Below are positions 1 through 13,513 of a DNA stretch of 64,000 nucleotides, piece after piece (the first letter of the stretch is position 1; every line of letters starts with the position of its first letter). The stretch is from Klebsormidium nitens. Its lineage: Eukaryota > Streptophyta > Klebsormidiophyceae > Klebsormidiales > Klebsormidiaceae. Under the pieces are notes generated by a model. It did not search any database and was not told the DNA's origin. It saw nothing but the letters and a program-made list of their open reading frames with translations. The stretch covers positions 56,601 through 120,600 of the forward strand of contig DF237205.1 of assembly GCA_000708835.1 (NCBI GenBank), read 5' to 3'. A program made the position numbers and the translations under genes.

Positions 1-3000
1 CCCTTAGTACCAGACACCCCGTTGCAAGAAGAGCACAAACGACCAGGTCTTGAGTTTGGGAGTCAGCTCAGGCAGGAAAAATGCGAGCAAACGGAGCTCA
101 TAGCAAGGACGAATTCCATACGGAGGTAGCATTCCGGCTCATGGACTAAGACCTCAAAGGGGGGACTTTGCCAAATGGCACGTGGCACTGCATAAGCAGC
201 ACCACTACCCAACAGAACAGGAGAGAACAAAGGCAGTACCGATCAGAACCGTCGCTTACCTGGCAGTCCATAAGTAAGCAATCAAACGCCCGGGCCTTTC
301 CCCCCGTCTCCTCAATCTCGGTCCCCGACGCCTCAGGGAGACTCCGTTCGCTTTCCCCCGACCAGTCGCTCCCGACCCCAACAATTCTCGGGGGGATTTC
401 CGACCCCGGATTCTCGTCTTGCCTCCCCAAAGCGACAAGGCCCAACGTTTTCAACCGTTCGCTTCCACGTGGCATGCTTCTCGCGACGGCCTCGACGGCG
501 AGCCTGCCGTTGTCGACCGCAACCACCTCCGCGCCTAGTTTCGTCAGCAGCGTCACCTGCAGTGACGACAACTCACGTCACTCTTCATAAACGTCCTCTC
601 CGAAAGCTGTCCCAACCGCTGAAGACCGGAGAGGTCACAAGATCCTGGGAGAAGGGTCATGAGAAGAAAGGTTCCCGTCTCATTCCAGGCTTATAAAGCC
701 GGGGTACAATTGGTCGTAAAGAAGACCTGAGTCCCGGAGAATGCTCGATGACAACACCAATTGCTGCACAGCATTTGCACAGAGTTGCTTTTCCCCTCGA
801 CGGCCAATCCCACTGTAGCAGCTTCCATACTTTCTCAGATCCTAGAGAAGTTCGCCCTTGAAAGGTCTTGGATCAGTCAGATCCTGAGGCCTGACTTCGG
901 CTATCAATGCAAGCGGAATGAAAGAAGGTGCGCATAAGGAGCAAGGGAGATTGGAAACCGGACTTGCAAGCCTTTGCAAGACTGACAACCTGCTGAAATT
1001 CTCACAACGTAAGGCTTGACAGAAACAGGTGGCGTGAATGAAACGACCACCTCCTTACCTGGCAAAACAAGGATGCTTGAGTGAGACCTCACTTCTAACC
1101 GCTATAGGACGGGCGTGTCTTACAGCAACTAAGGCTGCTTGAGTGAGACCTCACTTCTAACCGCTATAGGACGGGCGTGTCTTACAGCATTTAAGATGTC
1201 AAAAACGGATGCGAATCGATGAATCCGAGAATCACCTCTTTGCAGACCAGAAAAGGGGCGTTTTAAGTGAAATCCTCACCGCTAACCGCTGTAGGACGGG
1301 CGTGTCTTCAGCAACTAGAATGTGGAGACCCTGGAGCGCCTTCGCCGAGAGCGGCAGGATCGGCGGGCTCTTGCGGGCCGTCGCTTTTGGCGTCGCCTGC
1401 TCGGGGCTGGACTTGGCGCCCGGGTCGGGGTTCTGCGCGCTGGCAGAACGCCTGCAAGAGTGGGCAGAATGTCAGAAAGGCCAATGCTATAGTGAGAACG
1501 TCGTGGTACCAGGGGTGTCGATTGAGGGTTTCGTGTCATGAACTTCTACGGATTGAAGCTTTCGGCGTTGGCTGCGCGGGGCTGGACTTGGCGCCCGGAT
1601 CCGAATTCTGGGCGCTGGCAGAAAGCCTGCAGAAGTTTTGGCGTGGATGATTAAGGTTCGGAACAGGCTATCATTTGTCAAGAAAAAGACATCGTTTTCA
1701 GCTTAGCGGGGGTGGTGAGAAGTATGATGATCCTGCGGGTTTCAATTCAATGTGAACACTGCTGCTAAAAGAGCGCCCAGGGTCGGGGTTCTGCGCGCAG
1801 GCAGAACGCCTGCGAGAGAGGGCAGGATGTGGGATAAGGCAATTCTATTTCGCAGAATCAAGAGCGCGTGGTATTAGGAGCTTCTAAGATCGGGACTACG
1901 TATGAGAGCACCTGGGCGCTGATCGAACGCCAGCAAGGTTTTTGAGGTTGCAAATCATTCGCAGGCTGTCCTCATACGCTGAAGTACGTCTTTTTCCAAC
2001 ATAGCCGAGGGCGGTGAGCAGTGGTTACATACAAAGACCAACTATTGCACTCAAAGGGACCCTCACCCTGGCAGAAATGAATCACGCCTTCCTCTCGTCC
2101 AGTACGGAGATCACAAACTGCCTATAAAGGTTCTGTGAATTGAAAAGAAGCGGACTCTTGTAACAAAGACAAAGTTTCTCCGCACATTTGCAATCAGAAC
2201 AGACCGTACAGGCTACTTACCTATGCACTGGGTTCGCCTTCTGCTCAACCGCACCCCCTAGCGGCCCGCTCGAAGTCCGCATCTCTAACAACTTCGGCGC
2301 ACCCCCCGTCTCCCCGAGCTGCGGAGACCCCCCCGAACCGTCGAAACTCTTGGCGCTCTCGCCCCCGGGGCTCTCCTTTGCAGGAGCCAGCGACGACGAA
2401 GAGCCGCTCTGCCGTAAGGCAGTCACCAGGGACGGGGACGAGAACGCTGACGTCACGATGGGCGTCACCGGGCTGATCTCGGGCGAGGGGGAACTAGAGC
2501 GGGCGAACTTCGGGTCCTCCAGCTCGCTGATCGACTCCCGGACGGTCGGGCCCGGGAGCCTGTCGGTAGGGGATAGCTTATCGGACATAGCCCCCCGGGT
2601 GAGGCCCCGGAAGCCGCGGGGGTACTCGTCAGCACTGCTCTGGCTGCTGACGCCGGAGGATTGCGAGCGCAGGAGAGTGTCGTACGAGGACGAAGACGCG
2701 AAGCTGGACGACTTATTGAGGCTCCCGAGCACCGAGAACTGGTTCAGAGGCCCGCTTCCCACCGCAGAGGACGGGTTTGAGTCGTCCGACGGGGCAGCCG
2801 GGAATGCCTCGGTCGCACTGAGGGGCGACGGTTCACCCTCCAGGTAAAACGCAAAGTTCGAGTCCGGGCTCGTTTCGCTCTCTTTCCTGTGCGGCGTGAA
2901 CGGCGGCGAAAACTCGGGGATGTCGATGCTGAGGCTTATGGTCCTCTCGGGGGGAGCGAACCCCCCCGGTTCCAGCCCCCCGGAAGGAGACTCTGCTACC

Positions 3001-6000
3001 GAGGAGCTCGCGTCCTTGGCCCCGGAGCTGGTCATGGTTCCCGAGGGAGAGGTGCTCCAACTCTGCGGCTCGGACTCGGGGTTTGAGGGTTTGGCGGGGA
3101 TGGGCGCGCGCGCGCCGCGGTTGTCAAAAAAGCTCCACGAAAGGGCCCCGTCAATCTGGTGCTTCGCCAGGTCCGCCTGCACCTCCAGGGGGAGGGTTCG
3201 CCCCTGGATTGACCCCCCCATGCGGAAGAAGTCCGTCGAGGGAGTGCGCCCGTCGCCCACAGGTGGGGAGCGCACGTCCAGGGGGGGGAACGCCGCCGGG
3301 TATTCGCCTGGTGACGTTACATTCAGAGTTGGCGGCTCGGCGAGGGCGTCGTTAAGCATCTTCACCAGCTTCTGAAGGCGGGTGGGGTAGAGCGGTTTGC
3401 CGACTTTGATCGGGAACCCTGTTCTGGACAGAAAGTGCCGCATCGCGCTTGGGGTGGTCGTCTCGATGAGCCAGCCCACCGCGATCTTAACCGGCTCGCT
3501 TTTCCGCCGCTCCTCGTTCGCCTCCGCCTGATTTGCCGCCCAGTCGACCCTCGCCCTTTGATTGAAATACAAGAGTTCCTTCAGGCCAGTCAGCTTAGCG
3601 CTGGGGGACTGCCCCGGAGGACTGTTCTCTGCGTTCTTCAGCAGGTCGATGTCTAGAATCACGAGCAGCTCGTCCGGACGCTCTGGGCCCTCTAAAGGAT
3701 TCGACATCCCCTGCTGCAGAGCCCCTGCGGAGGGGACTTCTAACGGTTCTGAAAAGACCGTCCGCTTGAGGAACGCAAACGCGGCGCTCCAGTCCTCGCA
3801 CTCCACGGTAGCATACCCGTTCTTTTCCAACCACGCTTTCGCCAATCCCCGCCCCAAAGCGCCCGGAATCCCCAACACGACTGAGCGCCGCACGATGGAA
3901 ACGGCCTCCGCAACCGCAGCGCCGCCGGAAATGCCCTCTAGCCCCGAGACAATGGGCGCCAGCTGTCGCTCGTCTGTTCTGACATCTGGCACCTTCAACG
4001 CGCCGCCAGCTGTTGGCCGCAAAGGCTCAATCGCGGATAGCGTCCGAACCAGCGGATGGGGGGGCATGACCCCCCCGCTTTTCTGCGCCCCCCCTGCGCT
4101 CCTCGACAGAAGCCCTAGCTGCGCGTCAAAGCTCCTCAGCCTAGACCGCCCGCGCTCACTATCCCCAGGACTCGACGGGTTAAATGCTAACCCCGCTTCT
4201 ACAGCCCGCGGGCTGGTCGGGTCGGAGCCAAACCCCCTCTCTAACCAGGCCTCGTCCCCCGGGCTCTGAAGCCGTTGCTTGCGCTTCCCCCGTCCACCGA
4301 AAAAGCCGTCCCCGCCCTTCCCGTCGTCGCACGCCGTTTCTCCGGCGCTGCCAGCTGTCGGCAAGTCAATCGTCAGCAGCGCGTGCTCGGGGCTCAGGCG
4401 GAAGCTGGTGCATGAGCTGTTGGACTTGCGGGGGGCCTCGAAAACTAGATCGAAGCGGATCAGAGTGCCGGGGCCGTTCTTATCTAAGATGGCGATCTTT
4501 CCCCCCATCATTTGCACGAGCGAGCGCGTGATACCGAGCCCCAAACCCGAGCCGCCGTACAGCCGGGTGGAACTGGGGTCGGCTTGGACGAAGGACTCAA
4601 AGACGGACTCGCGCTTGTCGAAAGGAATCCCTGCAAGTCAACATCGGTTTGACGGCTTCAATGACGGGTTTGAGCGGCTTTTGCACGGTTTCGGAGGCGA
4701 ATCTGAGGCGGACTCGGGAAGGTTCTAGATGTATGTTATAGCCCGGTCCGGCAGAGATGCGAGCACAGCAGTGACAGGCTCAGTCCAATAACCCTAAAGT
4801 CCTACCGCAACTGGGAACATTGCCTGCGTCCGTCTCCGACGTCGACTTTGAACGCTCCAGGGCAAAAGGTGCTTGACTCGGCACTCCCAGTCAATCCAGT
4901 GTAGATAAGCTCTCGCCCAGCATCGACTGAAAGCGTGTACCCTCCCTACCCTACTCGGATAAATAAAGAAAACAGCAGGATAAAGTGGTCGAATCTGAAG
5001 CGTTTCAAGCGGTTCGTTGAAACAGCTTCAGTCTGAGATTGACCCCTTGACGTTTCCAATGATAGAGTACAAACGACCCTTACCAGTGCCCGTGTCTTCC
5101 ACTTCAAAGAAGAGGCGCACACGACGGGGCTCGCCAGCAGAGTCCCTCCGGAACGAACCGCTGTGTTGAGGAGTGGTAGTTGCGCTCCCTTTGGATTGCA
5201 CCGGCTCCTCGACAGGGGCGTCAACCGGCTCCTCCCAACACCGGACGACCAGATGCCCGGTCTGCATTTATCCAAAAGTTGGTCAGAATGATGATTCAGA
5301 AGCGACTCTTGCGCCAGTGTGGCCCGAGTGGCAGTCCGCAAATACTTCTACTGCGCCGCTCGCGGATTTCATAGTTCTTCGGCCGTGTTTAGTCTGCACA
5401 TTTTGCATACTGGTGCTTGATGCACGCTGCCCTCAGGGGAGTCACCCGCCTAAAACAATCCGATAACGGAACTAAAGAGGCGTACTAATAGTGGAACTGG
5501 TCTTCCAGAGACAAGACAAGTCGACCAAGCACTCTGTCTACACGCAAATGCAAAAGGTGGCACGACAGACCAGAATGAGGGACGTCAAGCTTTTGCAAGT
5601 CGAGCTGACTGAACGGCACAAACGGCAATCGGATTGCTTGCTTCCGACGGTAACGAACACAACGAAGCGTGCACTGGAGACAATCGCCAAAATAGCCTGA
5701 TGAAGCTGTCTGATCGCTTTTACAGACAATAGAGCTCTTTGTGTTGGATGCACACGGGTGGCGGATGCTGACAGGCATGGAGGAGAGAAGCACAAAAACC
5801 GTTCGCTGACAGGCACGGAGGAGAGAAGCACAAAAAGCGTTCGCTTGCCTTCGTGAACTTGATCGAGTTGCTGATGAGGTTGGAGAAGATCTGCCGCACA
5901 CGTGCCGAGTCACCCCGCACCGTGCACTCCACCGAGTCTGAACAAGGGAGCGCGACATAAGGCAGAAGATCCGTGATAATGCTGAACTGAAAATGTGCAT

Positions 6001-9000
6001 ATGAGAGATCGGAGACTTCACCACAAGTACACAGAAGGGCTACTAACTAGCTGCGCATGAAAAGCTTCGAATTTCCGCTCTCAGAAGAGTTAACGAGAAA
6101 CAGATTTCAGATTAAATGTGACGTTAGGAACGTTGACAATGATATAAGACAACAAAACCATCCCTGCCGAGACGAGGCAGACAGATTGTCAATCTTAGTG
6201 AACAAGAGAACGGTCTGCCCCCGTAGTCTCCAGTCTCCATCAAGAATAATCGCCCAAACCACAATTGGAGGTCCAACCTCGACAACTATTGAGGCTGGCA
6301 CATACCTGGAAGGTCCAGACCGATTTCAATCCCTTTCCCCAAGCACTGTACGGCAAACAAATCCACTAGGGACTCGAGTTCCGCCCCCAGGTCAAACTCC
6401 TCCGAAGCCAGCGTCATTTTACCCGCCTCAATCTGCAAGCGACATGTGTCACGAAATGATTTGGAAGCATTCATTAGTTACAGACCTACTTTCATGAACT
6501 GGACAAAGAAACTCTTACTAACACAACACAGGCAAATCCGCGGATCACGATGGAAACAACAAGCAAAGACAGAGAGCTCACATCCAGAGCATTTTGTCTA
6601 ATCCTAACCCTCAGTCATGAAGACACCAGGCTCCTTCCGCAGGTTCGATAACTTGATACCTAAAAGAAGAGAAGTGACAAAACGACTGCAGATGTGTTAA
6701 CGTTTTACCTGAAAATAGAAAAAGGGCAAAGGGATTAAGACGACACACAAAGAAGTTAAGGCACACAAGCCACCGCTCAGGTCACTTACCTTTTCCAGAT
6801 CAAGTACGTCGTTCAGAAGCCCCAGAAGGGACGTCGCGCACTGCTTGATCTGGATCAGGTTCAGCTCTTGCTCCACCGTCAACTCGTCCGCCAGCAGAAT
6901 GTCCAGCAGCCCAATGATGCCCGCCATTGGCGTGCGCAGCTCGTGACTGCATATGAGCAGTACATTTCACATTTCTTGTAAGTGAAAACGGCGTTCCCCT
7001 TGCGAGTTGAATACAGGATATTTCTGCACTCTAGTCTTGTCTGACAGGTAAGAATTGGGTACCATAAAGAGGCGCCCACAATTGCACAACGAATTACTAT
7101 CTTTTGCTGGCGTCCCAGCAGAAAAATACTCCGATTTGTTACATGTGTACTGATCCATGATGTCATTTGGCAGAATTTACCTTCAAACAATTGTTTCAAA
7201 GTCAAAGTGCCACATGCAAAGCTTTGGAGGGGCCTTGCAGTCCTGAGGCGGGTGTCAAGAAGCTGATCAATGTGACACACACAGTAGAACGTGCACCATG
7301 CTCATAAGCTTTCCAAAGGGAGAGACACTGAGCGACCACATCTCAAAGGGACCAGGACGAGAACAAGTAACTTCAAAACAAGCCAAGATAAGCAACGACG
7401 CGTGCTCAGTGCTATGTGTCTGCATGAGGACAATCCAGGGGCATGCTACAGTATGTAGCGGTATTTGCACCACAACAGGGTGACTAAAGCGCACCAAAAT
7501 GGTCAATGTAAATAAGCTCAGGTATATCTTACCTCATGTTTGCCAGGAACCTGCTCTTGGTCTCGCTGCGCGCCTCCGCCTGCTTCCGCGCATTCAGCTG
7601 CTGCACCAGCGCTAACCGCAGTTGGAACTCCCGGCTAACCCGCCCCGTAAACAGGCACACTAACCCAAACCCGATCAAGGTTATCCCCACCGTTACCCCC
7701 ACGATAATCGCAATCGCGATGCGCGTTTTCCGGTCGATAGAACCCATGATTAGCGATCGAGGGATGATGACTACTGCCCGCAAGGTTAGGGTTTTGTATG
7801 TGAAGGTCAACACGTCCAGGGAGTAAGTACCCCCTCCGAGATGAACGTCCTTGAATGCAGCCGACACGTTTCCAGGAGACGTCCCCAGCTTTGCCGTCAA
7901 AAAGTTCGCGGCATCGCGCACTGGGGCAACTTTACTTTGGGACGGGGCTAAGGAATTGAGGGTGGAGTTGTCCTGCTGCAACAAGATCGGGATGCCAAAA
8001 GAGTCCGCCAACATGATTGATTTGTTGGTGACGTAGAGATAGCCACCCCCCAGCGGAATGGCCGCCAGATACGTGCTGAGGTCGCTCAGATACTGCATCA
8101 CAAACGCCTCCCCCAGAAAGTTGCCGAAGCGATCCAACACCCGCCGACTTTGAATGAGCGCCGGGCGCCCGTTCGGGTTCACAAACACGACGTACGCCAT
8201 CCTGTCGGTAGAGTCTCGCGCTTGGATGTACCATGGGTAATCACGCATGTCAATGGGGGGAGAAGTCTGCACTGCGGCGCTCAGGGGGGCTTGGGTAGTG
8301 GCGTTTAACAGCTGGCGGTAAGACGTGAATTCCCCGGAGACGGGGATCGATGCGTTGACGGACGTGTATTGGGTAATGTTGGAGGTAGTGGCTTCCACGT
8401 TGGAGTCATCGAGCAGGGCTTGGTAGAAGGAGTAGGTACCGTCGGGCCTGATCCACCCCGTACCAGAAATGGCGCCACAGCCGCCGAGTGAGAACCAGGC
8501 AGATGCGTCTGCTTGCAACTGCGGGAAGGGAGAAGGCCTCCAGGGTTTGCAAAAAGACAGACGGGGCACATGATAGGGTGAAAGACTGCAATCGTTTCAG
8601 GAGGGGTCGACAGGTCCCCAAGTGCTCAGCCTTGAGGTACGAACAACGAGAGGTTCTTCAGCAAACCTGAGCTCCATCAGGAAAGGGTGCCTAGAAACCC
8701 CAGAAGCCACTCTTTCAGGGGAAAGGGAGTCTACACTGCAAAGTGAAACCCTTACTTTGAGATACTTCTGTAGCTGGTTCACTGAATAGCGGAGCGAAAA
8801 CCAGAGATGCTGCCTGCCCTTGTTACCCCTGCAAAATCCCCTCATGTTTGCTAACTTGTGCACCAGTACGGGTATGTATCCCCTTCCTCAACCACAATTT
8901 CCCCCCCGAGCCCCCTTGCGCATTCTGCCTTTTCCTTGTCCCTGAATCGCCTCACTTTGCTCTCCCAGGAAACTAACGACGCTTTGCTCTTCTGCGATCA

Positions 9001-11174
9001 CAGTCAGCCGCTGCGAACCTATGCCTACACTTTGCTGCAAGGTAGAAGAACTGGCACCTACTAATGAGCGCCTCCTCAAATGGACCAGAACAGCACCCCA
9101 CCAGCCCTCGTACTCTTTCCCCAGGCCCAGCACAACCCCTCAATTTCCAGCCCTCGCTGACCATCATACAGAAATGCCAACTCAAAATGTACAATTGATG
9201 GTAAAATGTACAATAATATGACATCCGAGGCATGTGCATCTTAAGAGGCATGTGCAACCCCACACAAACCCCCCACATAGCCCCCACCCCAGAACGTCTA
9301 CTATGTTTGGTCTCTTCCCAACTCCAAATGGGCCAACACTTGCGCCAGCCTTGAACAAGAAAGCAAGTGTGGCCCACTGAGATATTGCTCTCTGTTGTTT
9401 ATCAGTCCCGAAGAACATTTACAGCAGAGCAGTTCAAGATTAGGACCCACCTTCTGGAGCTGCGTGCTGACATTCTGCTGAGTCCAGACGCTGACGAGGA
9501 CCGTCTCAAGCGTGGTCACACAGCGGCCCCCCTCGTCTAGTTGCACGTTGAGCCGCTCCACGGTGCGGTTAAGAATACCGCTCCTAACCAGGGAGCCTAA
9601 CCGGTCCACCTGGCTGGTAAGGCTGTCCTTTGCCAAGAAGAAAGCGACGAGCGCAACGGCCGCCAGGAAGATAGCCAGCATCGCCTGGAAGAGATTTACA
9701 CGAGCTCGTTAGACTGGAGGGTTTTAGAAACAACTGTCAGAAACAGCAGGGTTGCACAAGCAAATCAGAGCACAAGGCGATGCAAATTCTGCCAGAACCA
9801 GCAATGAAACATGCAATTTCCAAAAGCAGCTTGACGCAATCATGATTGCCATACGATGACCGTGGATTGCCAGACGCGAGTGAAAGGTGCTGTGACAACA
9901 TATGCTTCTTCTCCGGATCGTATCTGGGAGAAAAAGGAGAGGGTGCAGAAGATGCCGTAGAGGCAGCGTCGTAATCCCAAGTCAAAATGTTGCACAGAAA
10001 ATTGCAGGCATATTGTCCTGCTTTTAATCTGGAAGGGCAGCAGCGTTGCTTGATAATGGGGACCTCGTAATCCTACCAACCACAAGTGTGCTGCTAACCG
10101 ACCAGAGTAAGGTATTGGACCCCCTATTGAGACGAGAGCTTCTGCCACTGCCAGAACGACTAATACTCTCTTAGACCTCTGAAGAGCAAACCAGCAGCTT
10201 ACTCAAAAATCGAGTAGTGGGGCACCTTAGTCGCTGATGATACATGGCCATTGCGCAACCTTATTAATCCCAACCCTAGATGGAAGCGGAGGGCTTACCA
10301 ACAGAGAGTAGCATAAGGAGCATGTGCAGCTAACGAAGGGTCCTAATATGTGCTCCAACCAGTGTAACGTTGTGTCTGATGCTTGAAGCAAGGCAATGGA
10401 CAAGCAAGCAACGGTGCAAGAAAACGAAGCAAGCACTATTTGGAGAGTTATTGGAGAGCTCTGCTTGCAAACCAGACCCGTGCAGTTAGTTTGCTTTGCA
10501 ATCTCAAGCCGTTGGACAGGAGTGTAACAAGCTCCGATATTATGCAAAGCTTCCATCTCACACACGATCCAAAGTTGAGAAGATGGAACTTCAGGCATAC
10601 TCGGTCCACAGACGAGGGGACTCTTGTGCAGAAGCGACTCCCATGTAACCAAGCTGATACCTTTCAACATCATTACCTCTGCTCGGCAAAGATACAAAAA
10701 AGCATGGGGCACAGCATCGCACTTTCACAGGCTCTAAAGATCCATTCAATGCACTCTCTCTTGGGAGTCAAAACCAGAACAGGCCCTGGTTCAAAAAGAT
10801 GAAAACCCAGATGTGCCGGAACTTGGACAACTTGTCCTTGTCCAAAAAGGCAACAGTACGAACACCAAATGCCAAGGCTCCACACTCACCATAATTGCGG
10901 AGCGAACAAAAAGCACGCTTGAGACCTTCTTCCTCTCTGGCCGCTCCCTAGGAGACCCTTCCGGATCGAGCTCTGATGTAACATCCTTGGCCTCTGAGGG
11001 GGCGCGGTGACCCCCGACAGGGCCATCTCGACGAAAAAACATCTCCCCAAACCTCAGAAAGTGCTCCTCTGAAACATTGCGACCAGCTGAAAATAAGCAC
11101 CTGATGAGCTTCCTAGCCGGGGACCTGCTGACCTGGTATAACCTTAAAAACCCTTCTGGATCTACCGTCTGCAA
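1..11174 (-). CDS. AHK1: AHK1-like hybrid sensor histidine kinase (3' end outside window)
   Basis: Membrane sensor kinase of the plant osmosensor/AHK1 type, which would autophosphorylate a His and pass phosphate to its receiver Asp. Exons (high to low): 11174-10890, 9684-9451, 8809-8756, 8518-7533, 6946-6790, 6432-6306, 5937-5849, 5261-5084, 4630-2221, 1451-1280, 556-260; every join keeps phase, giving at least 1663 residues. Seen: TM helix at about residues 84-112, an extracellular dCache-like sensor, second TM at about 455-481, H-box SHELRTP (His about 522), N-box with NLISNSIKFT, G1 box DTGTG, F box, and G2 box GGSGLGLG. A degenerate receiver follows, keeping a GKPLYP lysine motif, then a long Ser/Pro-rich linker. 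The true receiver has acidic pair AED and the phospho-Asp of LLMDCQ, with an insert of about 60 residues before it. Its last part (MPVMDG-type strand) lies left of base 1. The 5937-5849 exon appears to end at a GC donor. The AHK1 assignment rests on remembered motif order. Confidence 0.88.
1075..1195 (-). repeat. Two decayed copies of the 3' edge of kinase exon 10
   Basis: Two copies of a unit 62 bp apart resemble the end of the exon at 1451-1280, the stretch coding EDTPVLQRLA plus its GTGAG donor. Both share the sequence acgggcgtgtctta on the plus strand. Both have a CTATAG in place of CTACAG, which makes a stop in the receiver frame, and both lack two bases in the GAAGAC stretch. They lie in the downstream intron and cannot replace the real exon. 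Confidence 0.8.
1558..1945 (-). repeat. Three decayed copies of the 5' edge of kinase exon 10
   Basis: Copies of the acceptor and first tens of bases of the exon starting at 1451 occur with their exon-start equivalents near 1626, 1809 and 1930. The first is the longest, about 70 bp, and shares ggctggacttggcgcccgg with the exon. The next has ggttctgcgcgcaggcagaa, and the third is only a short remnant. All sit in the upstream intron. Spacings are about 175, 183 and 121 bp. Confidence 0.78.
5767..5842 (-). repeat. 38-bp tandem repeat, two copies, in a kinase intron
   Basis: Two adjacent 38-bp units beginning gctgacaggca and containing ggaggagagaagcacaaaaa differ at two positions. They lie just inside the intron after the N-box exon, directly beside the proposed GC donor. 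No coding role is seen. Confidence 0.85.
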
Positions 11175-12361
11175 TGCTTGTACTCCTTAACCTTCACCTT
11201 CCTAAGCGGCCATACTTGAAATGGGTGTTGTGATCCAGCATCTGAGCTCAGGACAGCGGGCATAGCAGCACAACGATGCTTGTCAGCCAGGAGTACTCCC
11301 TCATTTACGATGATGTCCTACTCCCAGACCACCAGTGTACCACATACACATTGCCCTGCAACTACCAGTACGCCGTACGCCCTAGCTGTTCAGGAGTCTC
11401 TCAAGTGCTTACCATTGCCTAGCTGACCTTCAAAAACTCCTCACTCCGAAGGTTCACAGCATCTTTGAGGAGAACCTTCTCAAACGCATGCTAGAAACGG
11501 TATCACAGGGGGTAAACAGGTCGATATCACCTTCAACTTCAAAACAACACGAGGAACGCCCTGCTCAGCTCACAAAACACGCCTCATTCTCACAAGGCTG
11601 TTGCCCTTCTTGAGAGCAGTGACGCGGGGTCAAACAACCTGCTCATTGCTCCATGACGAGCTCGATCAGATCATGATTCGCGAACTGGAGTTCCATTCCG
11701 AATAATTCGAGATTAGTTCGGAAGGGTGCCGCGGGCTGCAGCCGCCTGAGCAGTTAGGATACTTCCGCCGCCCGGTTGATCCTTAACTCGGTTTGCGTTG
11801 TCCACTGGAAACATAATCTTAACCCAATTTCTCCAATTTAACTCAACCCAAAATATGTTGTTCTCCGCAGAAGGACCCACCCCCGAGGCTCGAACTAGCT
11901 TCCGTTGACCAGAGGCTTGGTTGAACCTGGGTCAGGCCCGGGAGGAGGACTATGTAGTGTGTACCGGTAGTATGTACCGAACTCCGAAAAGAGCATAGAG
12001 AATTATATATGCAGCTGAATCTTAGATCATACGCGCTCGAAAGGCATTTGTGGCCGGGTTCTTTTATGGAGGTTTTCTAGATTTCAAATACGACGTCGTC
12101 TACTTTCTCGAATAAGGTTGCGCGTTGACCGAAAACCTACTTGGCCTCCAGTCTTGCCTTTGTAGCTTGTACCGAAAAGTGGGAGGTACGGTACTTTTCA
12201 GGACATATCAGCTGTCTGGTATGTACCTCTGGTGTCCACATGGATCTCAAACGCCATCCGATTGGCTAGAAGAAATCTGGAAAGGTTTTTAATTGCAGCG
12301 TTTCGGACCTCGGTCGACGCGCACCCTAAAGCAGTGTGATTTGGATTCGATTCACTCGGCT
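11175..12361. other. Upstream region of the kinase, no gene seen
   Basis: No open frame of coding character is seen. This stretch should hold the kinase 5' UTR and promoter. It includes an A/T-richer tract around 12000-12130. I could not assign a TATA box or transcription start with confidence. Confidence 0.5.
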
Positions 12362-12703
12362 TCATTTGGAGATTATAGGATCATGGATGCCATCTTCGCT
12401 AATATGCACGAAGAAGCCGCCCGCGACTGAGGCCGCGGATTCCGAAAACCATGCCTCCAGGCACGGGCCACGTGTCGCATGATTAAAGACACAAGTAAGA
12501 GGTTGTTCATTCTCTGCCCACGTATCCGTCTTGACAGTATCTCCTTTCCAGTTGTCATTGTCACCGCCACGAACAACGTGATCGATGGCCAGCTTGCTAT
12601 CATGAGCAAATGACGTCACTGCTGCTGGTTCACAAAGGCGCGACGCCGGCCGCCCGCCCGGGCCCCCGAATTTGTGGCGGCCCGCGGCCGCTGATGATGT
12701 CAC
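12362..12703 (-). CDS. Possible small ORF, unrecognised
   Basis: A 113-codon open frame whose C-terminal two thirds read like a folded protein, with mixed charged and aromatic residues (for example DNDNWKGDTVKTDTWAE). I do not recognise it. It has no visible partner exon, signal peptide or membrane helix, and its N-terminal third is Gly/Pro/Arg-rich and looks like translated GC-rich DNA. It may be a remnant of an older gene or a chance frame. Confidence 0.2.
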   Translation of the reverse strand: MTSSAAAGRHKFGGPGGRPASRLCEPAAVTSFAHDSKLAIDHVVRGGDNDNWKGDTVKTDTWAENEQPLTCVFNHATRGPCLEAWFSESAASVAGGFFVHISEDGIHDPIISK

Positions 12704-13513
12704 GGGATTCGAATCGACGGTTGTGACTTATGTTTGCTCACTGGTGACGCACTGCAGCTCCAGCCTGTCGGCCGGCCTAGGCGGCTGCCAAAATAGTGAA
12801 CTTCCAGGCTTCAGTATAAGTTGCGCACTGACGCATGCAGTCTGCATCAGGCTTACTTTGTATCGGCCGCGGATCATCGGAGCCAGCCTGGGGCCAGGGG
12901 GCCAGGATTCCGATTGATGTCATCAATGTTGATAGGATTACCAGCCGGAAGTCTCAGTTCTGCAAACGTCTGTAACCCATTACGGTAACTGGAGAGCCGT
13001 CAAAGGCTTGATTATGCCAATTCCGGTACAATGGCCTGCTTGCTGGTTTGCCTGGACTTCGTGATATCGAGGCAAACAGTTCAACATAGACCAAGTTATT
13101 CGTTTTGACAACCCGCCCTGGCATCTTGTGTAGATCAGTACGGTTAGGCCAATTTGGCCCTACTTCTGGAGAACTACCCAATCACCATAAGCGTCATAAG
13201 CTTTGACGGCGCCCAAACTTACAATCCCCATAGCCACCACAAAGCCACATCACGCAACTTGGCTAGGTTTCTAATTTTATCGGTCGAGCTTAAGCACAAA
13301 TAGCAACCCATGATTAGTCACGTTAGCAACCCATGATCTCCCTCGTCAGCTTCGATAACCCAACCACATGGTCGTCCACAACACCTGTGAAGGAGCGTCC
13401 AATCAGAGCGGTGACAAGTATTCTTGGTTACTGAGCAAGGATCACTGAAAAGTTTCAAAAAGAAACAAAAGCTGGACGCCAAGTAAGCAGTTTGTCACTG
13501 ACAACTCGACTTC

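Noticed and set aside
2188-2847. 219-codon plus-strand frame
   Set aside because: Antisense shadow of the Ser/Pro-rich kinase exon 4630-2221, whose minus-strand frame joins all neighbouring exons.
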